A stretch of DNA of 64,000 nucleotides from Caenimonas soli (GTDB taxonomy: Bacteria; Pseudomonadota; Gammaproteobacteria; Burkholderiales; Burkholderiaceae_C), in contig NZ_JABJVV010000007.1 of the NCBI RefSeq assembly GCF_013155545.1, positions 1 through 64,000 of the forward strand, in the 5' to 3' direction. A program made the translations under genes and the position numbers. How positions within the stretch are numbered: the stretch's first letter is position 1; each line of letters starts with the position of its first letter. The notes under the pieces were generated by a model. The model was not told where the DNA came from and did not search any database. It saw only the letters and a list, made by a program, of their open reading frames with translations. Shown piece by piece: positions 36,978 through 44,748 of this stretch.

Positions 36978-37649
36978 ATGGACAGTGCAGCCCAATTGCG
37001 GGAAACCATCGTCAAGAACCTGAAGTCCGGCACCTGGCGCGCCGGGCATCGCATTCCCACGGAACGGGAGCTTTGCGACCAGTTCAGCATGGGCCGCTCG
37101 ACCGTGCGCCGGGTGCTGGCGCAGTTGAAAGAGGCGAAGCTCATCACGCAAACTGTTGGCAGCGGCACTTACGTCACCGATGGCGTCAACGGCGCGCTGG
37201 CCCGGCTGTCATCATGCGAATCCGCCCCAGCGGCAAGCCCCGCGGAATTGATGGAGGCGCGGCTCAGCCTGGAGCCGTCGATCGTGGAGATGGTGATCCG
37301 CAACGCGACCTCGACGGACTTCGCGCGCATGGAAGAGTGCTGCGACAAGGCCGAGGCCGCCGGCACGCTCGAGGAATTCGAGCATTGGGACGGCATGCTT
37401 CACGAAGTGATCGCGAACGCGGCCCACAACACATTCATCTCCACCGTCTTCCATCTCCTCAGCGAGGCCCGCGAGCAAGGCGAATGGGGAATGCTGAAGC
37501 GCAAGAGCGTGACGCCGGAACGCCGCGCCGAATACCAGCGCGAACACAGGGAACTGGTGGCGGCACTGCAGGACCGGGACCTGGCAACGGCCATCACGCT
37601 GACACGGGACCATCTGCTGCGCGTGCGCCGCAACCTGCTGGGTATCTAG
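36978..37649 (+). CDS. GntR-family regulator with FCD domain
   Basis: The protein has 223 residues. The N-terminal winged helix shows AGHRIPTERELCDQFSMGRS, TVRRVLAQLKEAKLI and GSGTYV. The C-terminal all-helical FCD ligand domain includes LMEARLSLEPSIVEM, FEHWDGMLHEVIANAAHN (metal/ligand His residues) and EHRELVAALQDRD. FCD regulators usually repress carboxylate or sugar-acid catabolic genes and are released by the substrate. It is divergent from the FAH-Bug pair, its likely target. The stop overlaps that of the convergent amidohydrolase gene. Confidence 0.88.
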   Translation: MDSAAQLRETIVKNLKSGTWRAGHRIPTERELCDQFSMGRSTVRRVLAQLKEAKLITQTVGSGTYVTDGVNGALARLSSCESAPAASPAELMEARLSLEPSIVEMVIRNATSTDFARMEECCDKAEAAGTLEEFEHWDGMLHEVIANAAHNTFISTVFHLLSEAREQGEWGMLKRKSVTPERRAEYQREHRELVAALQDRDLATAITLTRDHLLRVRRNLLGI

Positions 37650-38557
37650 GACCCGGCAGCCATCCGGTAGATTCGCAGCGCGTTGTCGTGAAACAGCTTG
37701 CGGCGCTCTCGAGTGGACAAGTCGGCCACGATGGCCGCAAAGCCTTTGAAGATATCCCCGAACGAAGCGCACAGGCTATCGACCGGGAAGTTGCTGGCGA
37801 ACATGCAGCGCTCGATGCCGAAGAGCTCTATCGCGTCGCGCACCACCGGGCGGTTCGCCTCCACCGTCCAGCGCCCGCCCGCCAGGCCGATGCCGCTGAT
37901 TTTCACGAAGACGTTGGGGCATTGCGCCACACCCCGCATCGCCTGCCGCCAGCCGGCCAGCCCCTCGGCACTGCGGTCCGACGGCATGCCGGTGTGGTTG
38001 ATGACGATGGGTGTACCGGGAAAATCGCGCGCCAGCGCCTGGGCCTCGTGCAGATGCCACCACGGCGTCTGCAGCTCGAAATGCAGGCCATGCCGCGCCA
38101 GCAGCGCATAGCCCCGGCGCCATGCGCCGTCCATCATGCCGCCGGGTTGCGTGTCGCGCGGTGAAGCATTGGCCCGCGGCTTTTGGCGGATGCCGCGCAC
38201 AAAGCCGAACGCCGCGAGTTGCCCCAGGATGTGCGCTATATCGGGCTGGTCCAGCCAGGCCTGCCCCACGGCCACACTCGGCAAACCACTTTGCTTGCGC
38301 AGGCTCTCGATATAGCGCATCTCGCCGATCGGGTCCTTCGGATCCCATTCGGCTTCCACATAGACACTGCCTGCCAGTTCGAAGGCGGCCGTGTCGCGCC
38401 GATAGTCCGATGGCAGATACGGACGACAGATGGCTCCGTGATCGCCGTATCGATGCGGCGGGCGCTCGGCATCGCACAGCCACGGGTAGTAATGCGCCAC
38501 CGGATCCCAGAAATGATGGTGGGCATCGATGATGGGCGTGTCCAGCAATTCGGTCAT
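37646..38557 (-). CDS. Amidohydrolase, possible L-fuconolactonase-type lactone hydrolase
   Basis: The product has 303 residues with the metal-binding start IIDAHHHFWDP, VYVEAEWDP, IVINHTGMPSD and FASNFPVDS, as in the COG3618 amidohydrolases. These open sugar lactones such as L-fuconolactone or L-rhamnonolactone, giving the aldonic acid used by FucD-like dehydratases. It is the last gene of the ABC-transporter/AraD1 operon, 15 bp after the AraD1-like gene. Confidence 0.8.
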   Translation of the reverse strand: MTELLDTPIIDAHHHFWDPVAHYYPWLCDAERPPHRYGDHGAICRPYLPSDYRRDTAAFELAGSVYVEAEWDPKDPIGEMRYIESLRKQSGLPSVAVGQAWLDQPDIAHILGQLAAFGFVRGIRQKPRANASPRDTQPGGMMDGAWRRGYALLARHGLHFELQTPWWHLHEAQALARDFPGTPIVINHTGMPSDRSAEGLAGWRQAMRGVAQCPNVFVKISGIGLAGGRWTVEANRPVVRDAIELFGIERCMFASNFPVDSLCASFGDIFKGFAAIVADLSTRERRKLFHDNALRIYRMAAGS

Positions 38558-38572
38558 TGCGGCGTCCTGGTC

Positions 38573-39583
38573 TCAGGCAGCTTGCATGCTGCCGTAGCGA
38601 TATGCGTTCTCGACGCGGCGTATGCCGTTGATCAGCGGATGTCCGAATGGCGGGGCCGAGATTTCGAAACGGCAGGAAGCATCGACCTTGATGCCTTCGG
38701 AGAACGACAAGGTCGCGGTGCCGAAGTAGTGCACATGCACATCCCCGGGCACCAGAAACTGGTCGTATTTGAAATGGTGGAACTCGATGTTGCCTATCGA
38801 GTGCGACATGTGGTCCTCACCGGTGAGGAAAGGCTTTTCCCAGCGCTTGCGGCCCTTGCGCACGATGCGCGAGACGCCCGCAATGCTGGCCGGCAGATCG
38901 TCCAGCAACAACTCGGGACCGAAGGAGCTGCCGCACAGCTTGGCGTGCGACACCAGGCCGCTGTTGCTGCGTTCGGTGATGTGGTCGGACAGTTCGTTGG
39001 CAAGTGCGAATCCCAGCCGGCGCGGCATGCCATCCGCGCCGATCAGGTACAGGCCCGCCAGCTCTGGCTCCTCGCTCGCATCTTCGGCGAACGAGGCTAC
39101 CGGGAAATCCTGGTAAGGGTGGACCACGGAGCGGCCCGTGCCCTTGAAATGCCATTCGGGCGCGACACCGGGCGTGCCATTTCCCGTGGGACGGCCCTGC
39201 TCCAGCCCCAGCTTGAAGAGGCGCAGCGAGTCGGACAGGGACGCGTCATCCACCTGCAAGGCCCGCCGCAGGTGGTCACGTGTTCGCTCGCTGCCCAGGT
39301 GCGTGAGCCCTGAGCTGCTCACCAACATGTGGGCCGGGTCAGGATGATCCAGCGGCACCAGCACTGCCTGGCGCTCGACCAACTCGCCGTAATCAACCCG
39401 CTCGGCCGACGCCAGCTTCTTCGCCAGGTGCGCCAGCGGCACGCGCTCGGCCAAGGCCTGCGAGGCCAAGGCGTAGGTGCTGTCGCAGCCGGCCAGCACC
39501 CGCACGCGGGCGGCCGACTCCACGAGCCCGACCGCTCGGCTGCCGTCGGGGCGGAGGAACTGCAACAGGCGCAACGCGGCCAT
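38573..39583 (-). CDS. AraD1/GguC-family FAH-fold protein (sugar-acid dehydratase candidate)
   Basis: The protein has 336 residues. It resembles the GguC/AraD1 family: LRLLQFLRPDGSRAVGLVE at the start, MLVSSSGLTHLGSERTRD, VAPEWHFKGTGRSVVHP and HYFGTATLSFSEGIKV. AraD1 dehydrates 2-keto-3-deoxy-L-arabonate to alpha-ketoglutaric semialdehyde. GguC genes typically sit next to sugar ABC transporters, and here it follows one by 10 bp. Either GTG 39586 or ATG 39583 could be the start; AAGG is placed well for both. Confidence 0.8.
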   Translation of the reverse strand: MAALRLLQFLRPDGSRAVGLVESAARVRVLAGCDSTYALASQALAERVPLAHLAKKLASAERVDYGELVERQAVLVPLDHPDPAHMLVSSSGLTHLGSERTRDHLRRALQVDDASLSDSLRLFKLGLEQGRPTGNGTPGVAPEWHFKGTGRSVVHPYQDFPVASFAEDASEEPELAGLYLIGADGMPRRLGFALANELSDHITERSNSGLVSHAKLCGSSFGPELLLDDLPASIAGVSRIVRKGRKRWEKPFLTGEDHMSHSIGNIEFHHFKYDQFLVPGDVHVHYFGTATLSFSEGIKVDASCRFEISAPPFGHPLINGIRRVENAYRYGSMQAA

Positions 39584-39593
39584 CACGCAAGCC

Positions 39594-40394
39594 TTACTTC
39601 AGCCACTTCTCGAGCGCCTCGGCCGGGATCTCCGCGCCGTGGTACTTCTTGAAGATCTCGTTGAGCTTGCCGTTCTTGTGGTTGGCCCGCACCCAGTCGT
39701 TCACCCAGGCCAGCAGCTTGGCATCGTCCTTGCGCACGCCGATGCCGAGGTCGTTGGTGCGCAGGATGAACTTGGGCTCCAGTTGCCGGGCCGGCGCCTT
39801 CTGCGTCATCGTCTGGAACAGCGCGGCCGAAGTGCCCACCAGGTCGGCCTGGCCGGTGACCACGGCGGTGATCACGCCGGCATCGTCGTCATAGCGCACC
39901 ACGGTGGCGCCCTTGGCGTTCTGCGTGAGGTCGCTGTCCTGCGTCGTGCTGCGGTTCACCGCCACGCTCTTGCCGGCCAGGTCGGCCATGCTCTTGACCT
40001 GGACGCCCTTGATGCCGCCCACCAGCGAGATCTGCGGGGCATAGGGAACCGAGTAGTCGATCACCTTGGCGCGATCCGGCGTCCAGGCCAGGGTGGAGAT
40101 GATGATGTCGGCCTTGCCGGTCTGAAGGTTGGGGATGCGCGTGGCCCCGACGGTCGGCACCACTTCCAGGGCGACGCCGAGGTCCTTGGCCAGTAGCACC
40201 GCCACGTCGTAGTCGGAGCCGGTGGGCTTCATGTTGCCGTCGGTCATGCCCGAGGGCGGCACCGCGAGGTCGACCGAGATGCGGATCTTCTTGGCCGCGC
40301 GGATGTTGTCGAGCGTGTCGGCCTGGGCGGCGAAGCCGGAGGCGGCCACGGCCAGCGCCAGCGCGCCCTTGGTGATGAAGGAGATGGATTTCAT
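39594..40394 (-). CDS. Polar amino acid-type ABC transporter substrate-binding protein
   Basis: The product has 266 residues: signal peptide (KGALALAVAASGFAAQA), then the family-3 binding-protein fold with IRISVDLAVPPSGMTD, GSDYDVAVLLAKDLGV, TGKADIIISTLAWTPDRAK and VNRSTTQDSDL. It delivers a small polar ligand to the permease pair encoded upstream. The genetic context suggests the ligand may be a sugar acid or related carboxylate and not an amino acid; this is inference. It starts 20 bp after the ATPase gene. Confidence 0.88.
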   Translation of the reverse strand: MKSISFITKGALALAVAASGFAAQADTLDNIRAAKKIRISVDLAVPPSGMTDGNMKPTGSDYDVAVLLAKDLGVALEVVPTVGATRIPNLQTGKADIIISTLAWTPDRAKVIDYSVPYAPQISLVGGIKGVQVKSMADLAGKSVAVNRSTTQDSDLTQNAKGATVVRYDDDAGVITAVVTGQADLVGTSAALFQTMTQKAPARQLEPKFILRTNDLGIGVRKDDAKLLAWVNDWVRANHKNGKLNEIFKKYHGAEIPAEALEKWLK

Positions 40395-40413
40395 GTGATG
40401 TTTCCTCTTTGGT

Positions 40414-41142
40414 TTACAAGCCGTTATCGACAAATTGCTGCAGTTCGGCGGTCTGCGGGTTCAAGAGCATGTCGCCGGTTCCGGTTTCCCAGATCCGGCC
40501 TTCATGCATGAAGATCACGGTGTCCGCCACCTTGCGGGCGAACGCCATTTCGTGGGTCACCAGCACCATGGTCATGCCGCCGGCCGCCAGGTCCTCGATC
40601 ACCTTGAGCACCTCGCCAGTCAGCTGCGGATCGAGCGCCGAGGTGACCTCGTCGAACAGCATCACCTGGGGTTCCATGGCGAGCGAGCGAGCAATGGCGA
40701 CACGCTGCTGCTGGCCGCCGGAGAGCTGTTCGGGATAGGCCTGGGCCTTGTCCGCCAAGCCCACCTGGCGCAGCACGGTCGCGGCGAGCTCCAGCGCCTG
40801 CGCCCTGCTCTTGCCCTTGGCGGCGCGCGGCGCCAGCGTGATGTTTTCTTCCACCGTCAGGTGAGGAAAGAGGTTGTAGCTCTGGAACACGATACCCACA
40901 TCGCGCCGCAGGCTGCGCAGGTCCAGCGCCGGGTCGTCGACCCGGTGGCCGCACACCTCGATGTGGCCGCTGTCGATGGCTTCCAGCCGGTTGATGCAGC
41001 GCAGCGCCGTGCTCTTGCCCGAACCACTGCGGCCGATGATCGCGACCACTTCGCCCTTCTTCACCTGGAACGACACTCCCTTGAGCACGTTCAGGCTGCC
41101 GAAGCTCTTGTGCACGCCTTCAAGATTCACAATACTGGACAT
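40414..41142 (-). CDS. Polar amino acid-type ABC transporter ATP-binding protein
   Basis: The protein has 242 residues with Walker A (GRSGSGKSTALRCINRLE), the signature LSGGQQQRVAIARSL, Walker B (VMLFDEVTSALDP) and the switch His (LVTHEM), as in GlnQ/HisP. The ATG at 41142 is preceded by AAAGGA with normal spacing. The gene overlaps the upstream permease by 23 bp, indicating translational coupling. Confidence 0.93.
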   Translation of the reverse strand: MSSIVNLEGVHKSFGSLNVLKGVSFQVKKGEVVAIIGRSGSGKSTALRCINRLEAIDSGHIEVCGHRVDDPALDLRSLRRDVGIVFQSYNLFPHLTVEENITLAPRAAKGKSRAQALELAATVLRQVGLADKAQAYPEQLSGGQQQRVAIARSLAMEPQVMLFDEVTSALDPQLTGEVLKVIEDLAAGGMTMVLVTHEMAFARKVADTVIFMHEGRIWETGTGDMLLNPQTAELQQFVDNGL

Positions 41143-41824
41143 CGCCAATTCCTTTCTTTGTTTCGGCCACGCTCTTGCGCACCACGAGCAAACGGTCCTC
41201 GAGTTTCCGGGCCCACCACGAGAGCGGGTAGCACAGCAGGAAATACAAGCCCGCCACCAGCATGTAGACCATGAAGGGCTCGAACAGCGAGTTGTTGATC
41301 ACCTGCCCGGCGCGCGCCAGTTCCACGAAGCCCACCACCGAAGCGAGCGAGGTGTTCTTGACGATCTGCACCATGAAGCCGACCGTCGGTGGCGTGGCGA
41401 TGCGCAGCGCCTGCGGCAGGATCACCTTGAACAACCGCTGGCTGGGCGTGAGTGCCAGGCACTCGGCCGCCTCCCATTGGGTCTTGGGCACGGCCTCGAT
41501 GCAGCCACGCCAGATCTCGCCGATATAGGCGCTGACGTAGATGGTCATCGAGATGCCCGCGGCGACGATGGCCGGCAAGCTGAGGCCCATGATGCTCAGG
41601 CCGAAATAGGCCAGGAACATCAGGATCAGCAGCGGCGTTCCCTGCACCAGTTGCACATAGCCCAGGGAGAGCCAGCGCAGCCAGCGCATGCGCGAGATGC
41701 GGGCCAGCGCGACGCCGAAGCCGACCAGGCCGCCGCCGGCAAAGGCCATCAGCGACAGGATCACGGTCCAGCCGGCGCCCTGCACCAGGAACTGGAGATG
41801 GTTGATGTTGAATTCGTTGTTCAT
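41120..41824 (-). CDS. Polar amino acid-type ABC transporter permease 1
   Basis: The product has 234 residues with about five membrane helices (for example TVILSLMAFAGGGLVGFGVA). The conserved coupling loop for the ATPase is EAAECLALTPSQRLFKVILP. YVQLVQGTPLLILMFLAYFG is a typical HisM/GlnP segment. It follows permease 2 by 10 bp and would form a heterodimeric channel with it. Confidence 0.92.
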   Translation of the reverse strand: MNNEFNINHLQFLVQGAGWTVILSLMAFAGGGLVGFGVALARISRMRWLRWLSLGYVQLVQGTPLLILMFLAYFGLSIMGLSLPAIVAAGISMTIYVSAYIGEIWRGCIEAVPKTQWEAAECLALTPSQRLFKVILPQALRIATPPTVGFMVQIVKNTSLASVVGFVELARAGQVINNSLFEPFMVYMLVAGLYFLLCYPLSWWARKLEDRLLVVRKSVAETKKGIGDVQYCES

Positions 41825-41834
41825 GCTGCGTTGC

Positions 41835-42518
41835 TCACATCGGTGTGCCGAGCCGGCGCCGGCGCGTGAACACGGCCTGGCCGATGGCCCAGAACGCAGT
41901 GCGCATTGCCAGCGACAGCAGCAGGTAGAACACCGCCACTACGATGTAGGTTTCGAAGGAGCGATAGGTGTCGGACTGGACGCGGTTGGCGATAGCCGTC
42001 AGCTCCTCCGCCGAAATCTGCGAGGTGATCGACGAAGCCAGCATCAGCAGCACGAACTGGCTGGTCAGCGCCGGATAGACCCGCTCCATGGCAGGCCGCA
42101 GGATCACATGCCAGTAAATCTGCACCTTGGACAGCGCCAGGCACTGGGCGGCCTCGATCTGGCCCTTGTGGATCGAGTCGATGCCGGCGCGCATGATCTC
42201 GGTGGTGTAGGCGCCGATGTTGATGACCAGCGCCGCGATGGCCGCTGCGTACGCGGGCACCTTCAAGCCCAGGCTGGACAGCCCGAAATAGACGATGAAG
42301 ATCTGCACCAGCAGCGGTGTATTGCGGATGATCTCCACATACAGGCTGCACGCGCGCGCCACCCAGGGGTTGTGGCTGTTACGGCCGATGGCGCACAGCG
42401 TGCCGATCAAAAATCCCAGCAGCGTCGCGATCACCGACAGCTGGATCGTGAGCCAGGCCCCATGCACGAACAGGGGCCATTGCGCCAGGACGCTGGCGAA
42501 GTCGAATTTGTAGGTCAT
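41835..42518 (-). CDS. Polar amino acid-type ABC transporter permease 2
   Basis: The protein has 227 residues with membrane helices (LTIQLSVIATLLGFLIGTLC, FETYIVVAVFYLLLSLAM), the EIIRNTPLLVQIFIVYFGL block, and the ATPase-coupling loop EAAQCLALSKVQIYWHVILRP. Its ATG overlaps the stop of the GarR-like gene (ATGA), so it belongs to the same operon. The longer open frame upstream of 42518 lies inside the GarR-like gene and is not credible. Confidence 0.92.
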   Translation of the reverse strand: MTYKFDFASVLAQWPLFVHGAWLTIQLSVIATLLGFLIGTLCAIGRNSHNPWVARACSLYVEIIRNTPLLVQIFIVYFGLSSLGLKVPAYAAAIAALVINIGAYTTEIMRAGIDSIHKGQIEAAQCLALSKVQIYWHVILRPAMERVYPALTSQFVLLMLASSITSQISAEELTAIANRVQSDTYRSFETYIVVAVFYLLLSLAMRTAFWAIGQAVFTRRRRLGTPM

Positions 42519-43396
42519 GGTTGGTAGGAGTTCACGATCGAGGCCGTGTCCTTCATTCCGTTGCCCTGCTCGACATAGTCGGTGTAGCGCCGGGTGGCGG
42601 CCTCCAGCATCGGCAGGCTGAGCTCGAGCTCGTGCGCATACGCCGTCACGGCCTTGAGGTCCTTCAACAGTTGCCGGGCGTAGCTGCGCGGCGGCTCGAA
42701 ATCGCGCGCTTGCATCTGGGGGTAGAGGTGCTTGAGCAGGCTGCTGTCCGCATGGCCGCCCGCCAGGCATTGCGGCAACTGGCGCGCATCGACGCCCGCC
42801 GCTTCGGCCAGGGTCAGTGCCTCGGCCAGCACCACGTAGCCGCTGCCGACGATCAGTTGGTTAATCATCTTGGCGGTCTGACCCGCACCGACAGGGCCGA
42901 TACGGGTGAAGTTGGCGGCGAGGTCCGCCATCACGGTGCGAATGGCCTCGATGTCGGCGGCATCGCCGCCCGCCATCACGGTGAGCGTGCCCGCACGCGA
43001 CTGCACCGGGCCGCCGCTCACGGGCGCATCGATCCAACGCATGCCCGACTTGGTCCGCAGTTGCTGCGCCATCTCGCGAGTGGCCGCAGGATCGATCGTC
43101 GAATGGTCGACCAGGATCTTGGCGGGGCCCGCGGCCGCCGCGATGCCCTGGGGGCCGAACACACAATCGCGCACGGCATCCGTATGCAGCACGCACATGA
43201 TCACGATGTCGCTCGCCTGCGCAACGTCACGAGGCGACTGTGCCGCCACCGCGCCCGCCGCGACCAGGGGCGGTACACGCTCCGCCTCGAGGTTCCAGAC
43301 CGTCACCGGCCAGCCCTGCTCCAGCAGCCGCAGGGTCATCGCGGTGCCCATGATGCCCAGGCCTACAAACCCGATCCGGCCCTTCTCAACTGCCAT
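42515..43396 (-). CDS. NAD(P)-dependent beta-hydroxyacid dehydrogenase (GarR/MmsB-like)
   Basis: The protein has 293 residues, the family length. It has the N-terminal dinucleotide motif GRIGFVGLGIMGTAM, VDHSTIDPAATREM, the substrate block RWIDAPVSGGPVQSRAGTL and the catalytic Lys in GAGQTAKMINQL. Members reduce tartronate semialdehyde or oxidise 3-hydroxyisobutyrate and related acids. As the first gene of an operon with a transporter and AraD1-like enzyme it probably handles a sugar-acid intermediate. The start at 43396 is chosen because the 42-bp shared element lies 61 bp upstream of it and the motif begins right after it. Confidence 0.85.
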   Translation of the reverse strand: MAVEKGRIGFVGLGIMGTAMTLRLLEQGWPVTVWNLEAERVPPLVAAGAVAAQSPRDVAQASDIVIMCVLHTDAVRDCVFGPQGIAAAAGPAKILVDHSTIDPAATREMAQQLRTKSGMRWIDAPVSGGPVQSRAGTLTVMAGGDAADIEAIRTVMADLAANFTRIGPVGAGQTAKMINQLIVGSGYVVLAEALTLAEAAGVDARQLPQCLAGGHADSSLLKHLYPQMQARDFEPPRSYARQLLKDLKAVTAYAHELELSLPMLEAATRRYTDYVEQGNGMKDTASIVNSYQP

Positions 43397-43456
43397 GCTT
43401 GTCTCCGATTCCACTTTTGGGAAGGTGACGAAGCATAAGAACGCGAGCGATTCACA

Positions 43457-43498
43457 TCCAATCGTATTTCGTGATCCACTGATACTGGTTTTGGGATG
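43457..43498. promoter_or_regulatory. Copy 2 of the shared 42-bp regulatory element
   Basis: This copy is identical to 33958-33999 in 29 of 42 positions with no gap, in the same orientation and at nearly the same distance (61 against 67 bp) from the start codon of the minus-strand gene it precedes. It ties the GarR-ABC-AraD1 operon to the same regulator as the fucD operon, most likely the LysR protein encoded at 34004-34975. Confidence 0.65.
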
Positions 43499-43613
43499 GC
43501 TGCTGGCGCGAGCACATTCGCACAATTTTGCCGTTGCGTAGGTGTAACAGCTTTGATTGAGCAACGCGCCTTGGCGTGTAGCATCAAAAAACCGTATTGA
43601 TGAGGCACGCCAA

Positions 43614-44399
43614 ATGCGCACGATCGTTAAACCTTTTGCCTGCACACTCACTCTGATGCTCGTCTCCCTCGCCTATGCGCCCAACGTGATGGCCGACGAT
43701 GACGATCACGGCCGGGGCCGCGGTCATGGCCATGGCCATGGCCATGGTCACAAGCACCACGATCGTGATCACAAGGAGGTGTACTGGGAGGGCAATTGCA
43801 AGATCGAGCGCAAGTGGGAGAAAGACGGCGACTACAAGGAAAAGCGCAAGTGCAAGGGTGTTGAATACCATCATGCGCAGCCGGTGGTGGTTCAGCCGGT
43901 AGTGATTCAGCCCGCCACCGTCATCTACCCGCCGTGGGTGGTGGTCGAACAAGGCCGGCCCCATCACTACCGCTCGGGGTACGAGCCGGCGCCAGTGCAG
44001 CAGGCACAGGTGAGCCGCTGCAACAGTGAGACCGTCGGAAAGGTCTTGGGTGGCGTCGCGGGGGGTGTACTCGGGAACCAGGTGGGCCACGGTACTGGTC
44101 GCGTCGTTGCCACGATCGGCGGTGCCATCGCCGGCGTTTTGGTGGGCGGAGAGGTTGGCCGCCGAATGGATGCGAGAGACCAGGCTTGTGTCGGCCAAGC
44201 CCTGGAACTGGCTCCGGCCGGCCGTCGCGTCGAGTGGGTCGAGGGCGGTGAGAAATACGCCGTCGTGCCTGGCGCCGTAGTGGATCGAGGCGGCATGTAT
44301 TGCAGGCCGTACCAGGCACAGGTTCGCACCAGCACCGGTTGGCAAACCACGCGCGGCAACGCCTGCCGGCGACATGATGGAGTCTGGGTGACGACCTAG
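43614..44399 (+). CDS. Exported glycine-zipper protein with His-rich segment
   Basis: The product has 261 residues. A signal peptide (PFACTLTLMLVSLAYAPNVMA) is followed by DDDDH and a HGHGHGHGHKHH tract (about 33-50) that could bind metal, a basic/charged region, a Pro/Val-rich VVVQPVVIQPATVI stretch, and a 2TM glycine-zipper domain (VLGGVAGGVLGNQVG, ATIGGAIAGVLVGGEVG). The C-terminal half resembles the Rick_17kDa/YMGG-like envelope proteins. Cysteines near the end could form disulfides. Function is unknown; it is probably outer-membrane or periplasmic. The ATG at 43614 begins the signal peptide. Confidence 0.75.
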   Translation: MRTIVKPFACTLTLMLVSLAYAPNVMADDDDHGRGRGHGHGHGHGHKHHDRDHKEVYWEGNCKIERKWEKDGDYKEKRKCKGVEYHHAQPVVVQPVVIQPATVIYPPWVVVEQGRPHHYRSGYEPAPVQQAQVSRCNSETVGKVLGGVAGGVLGNQVGHGTGRVVATIGGAIAGVLVGGEVGRRMDARDQACVGQALELAPAGRRVEWVEGGEKYAVVPGAVVDRGGMYCRPYQAQVRTSTGWQTTRGNACRRHDGVWVTT

Positions 44400-44464
44400 T
44401 CAACTCTGACGATTGTTTCAACTGGCCTCTTGTTTTCCTCGAGAGGCATTGAGAACATCGCGCC

Positions 44465-44674
44465 ATGGGGAACTCATCAATACGGAAAATGAAACATGGC
44501 AAAGGTAAAGTCAGCGGTCCCGGTCGGCGGACGGGGGAAGGCACTGACAGCCTTGTTCGCTACCTGCAGGAAGATCTCGAAACCAAGCCACAAGAACTTC
44601 CGGACGAAAAGCCCGTTCGCAAGTCGATTGCGAGCCGCATGAAAACAGCGTTGTTGAACCTGAAGAAGAAGTAG
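44465..44674 (+). CDS. Small basic hypothetical protein
   Basis: The open frame encodes 69 residues rich in Lys/Arg with a basic C-terminus (MKTALLNLKKK). It follows the glycine-zipper gene by 65 bp; a weak hairpin GCCTCT-N11-AGAGGC (44426-44448) lies between. An in-frame ATG at 44489 could be the start. A competing frame at 44496-44642 (48 residues, also basic, beginning MAKVKSAVPVGGRG) has the better placed GGAAA. I do not recognise either and cannot say which, if any, is expressed. Confidence 0.35.
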   Translation: MGNSSIRKMKHGKGKVSGPGRRTGEGTDSLVRYLQEDLETKPQELPDEKPVRKSIASRMKTALLNLKKK

Positions 44675-44748
44675 TAGCTCTTGACGGCGGCCAAGCGCGA
44701 TACCGACTATGAAAAAAGGTCCTGCGCTTTCAATACCGCCGGCAATGA

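Noticed and set aside
44426..44448. Inverted repeat GCCTCT-N11-AGAGGC considered as a terminator of the glycine-zipper gene
   Set aside because: The stem is only six pairs with a long loop, and the T-rich part lies in the loop instead of after the stem.
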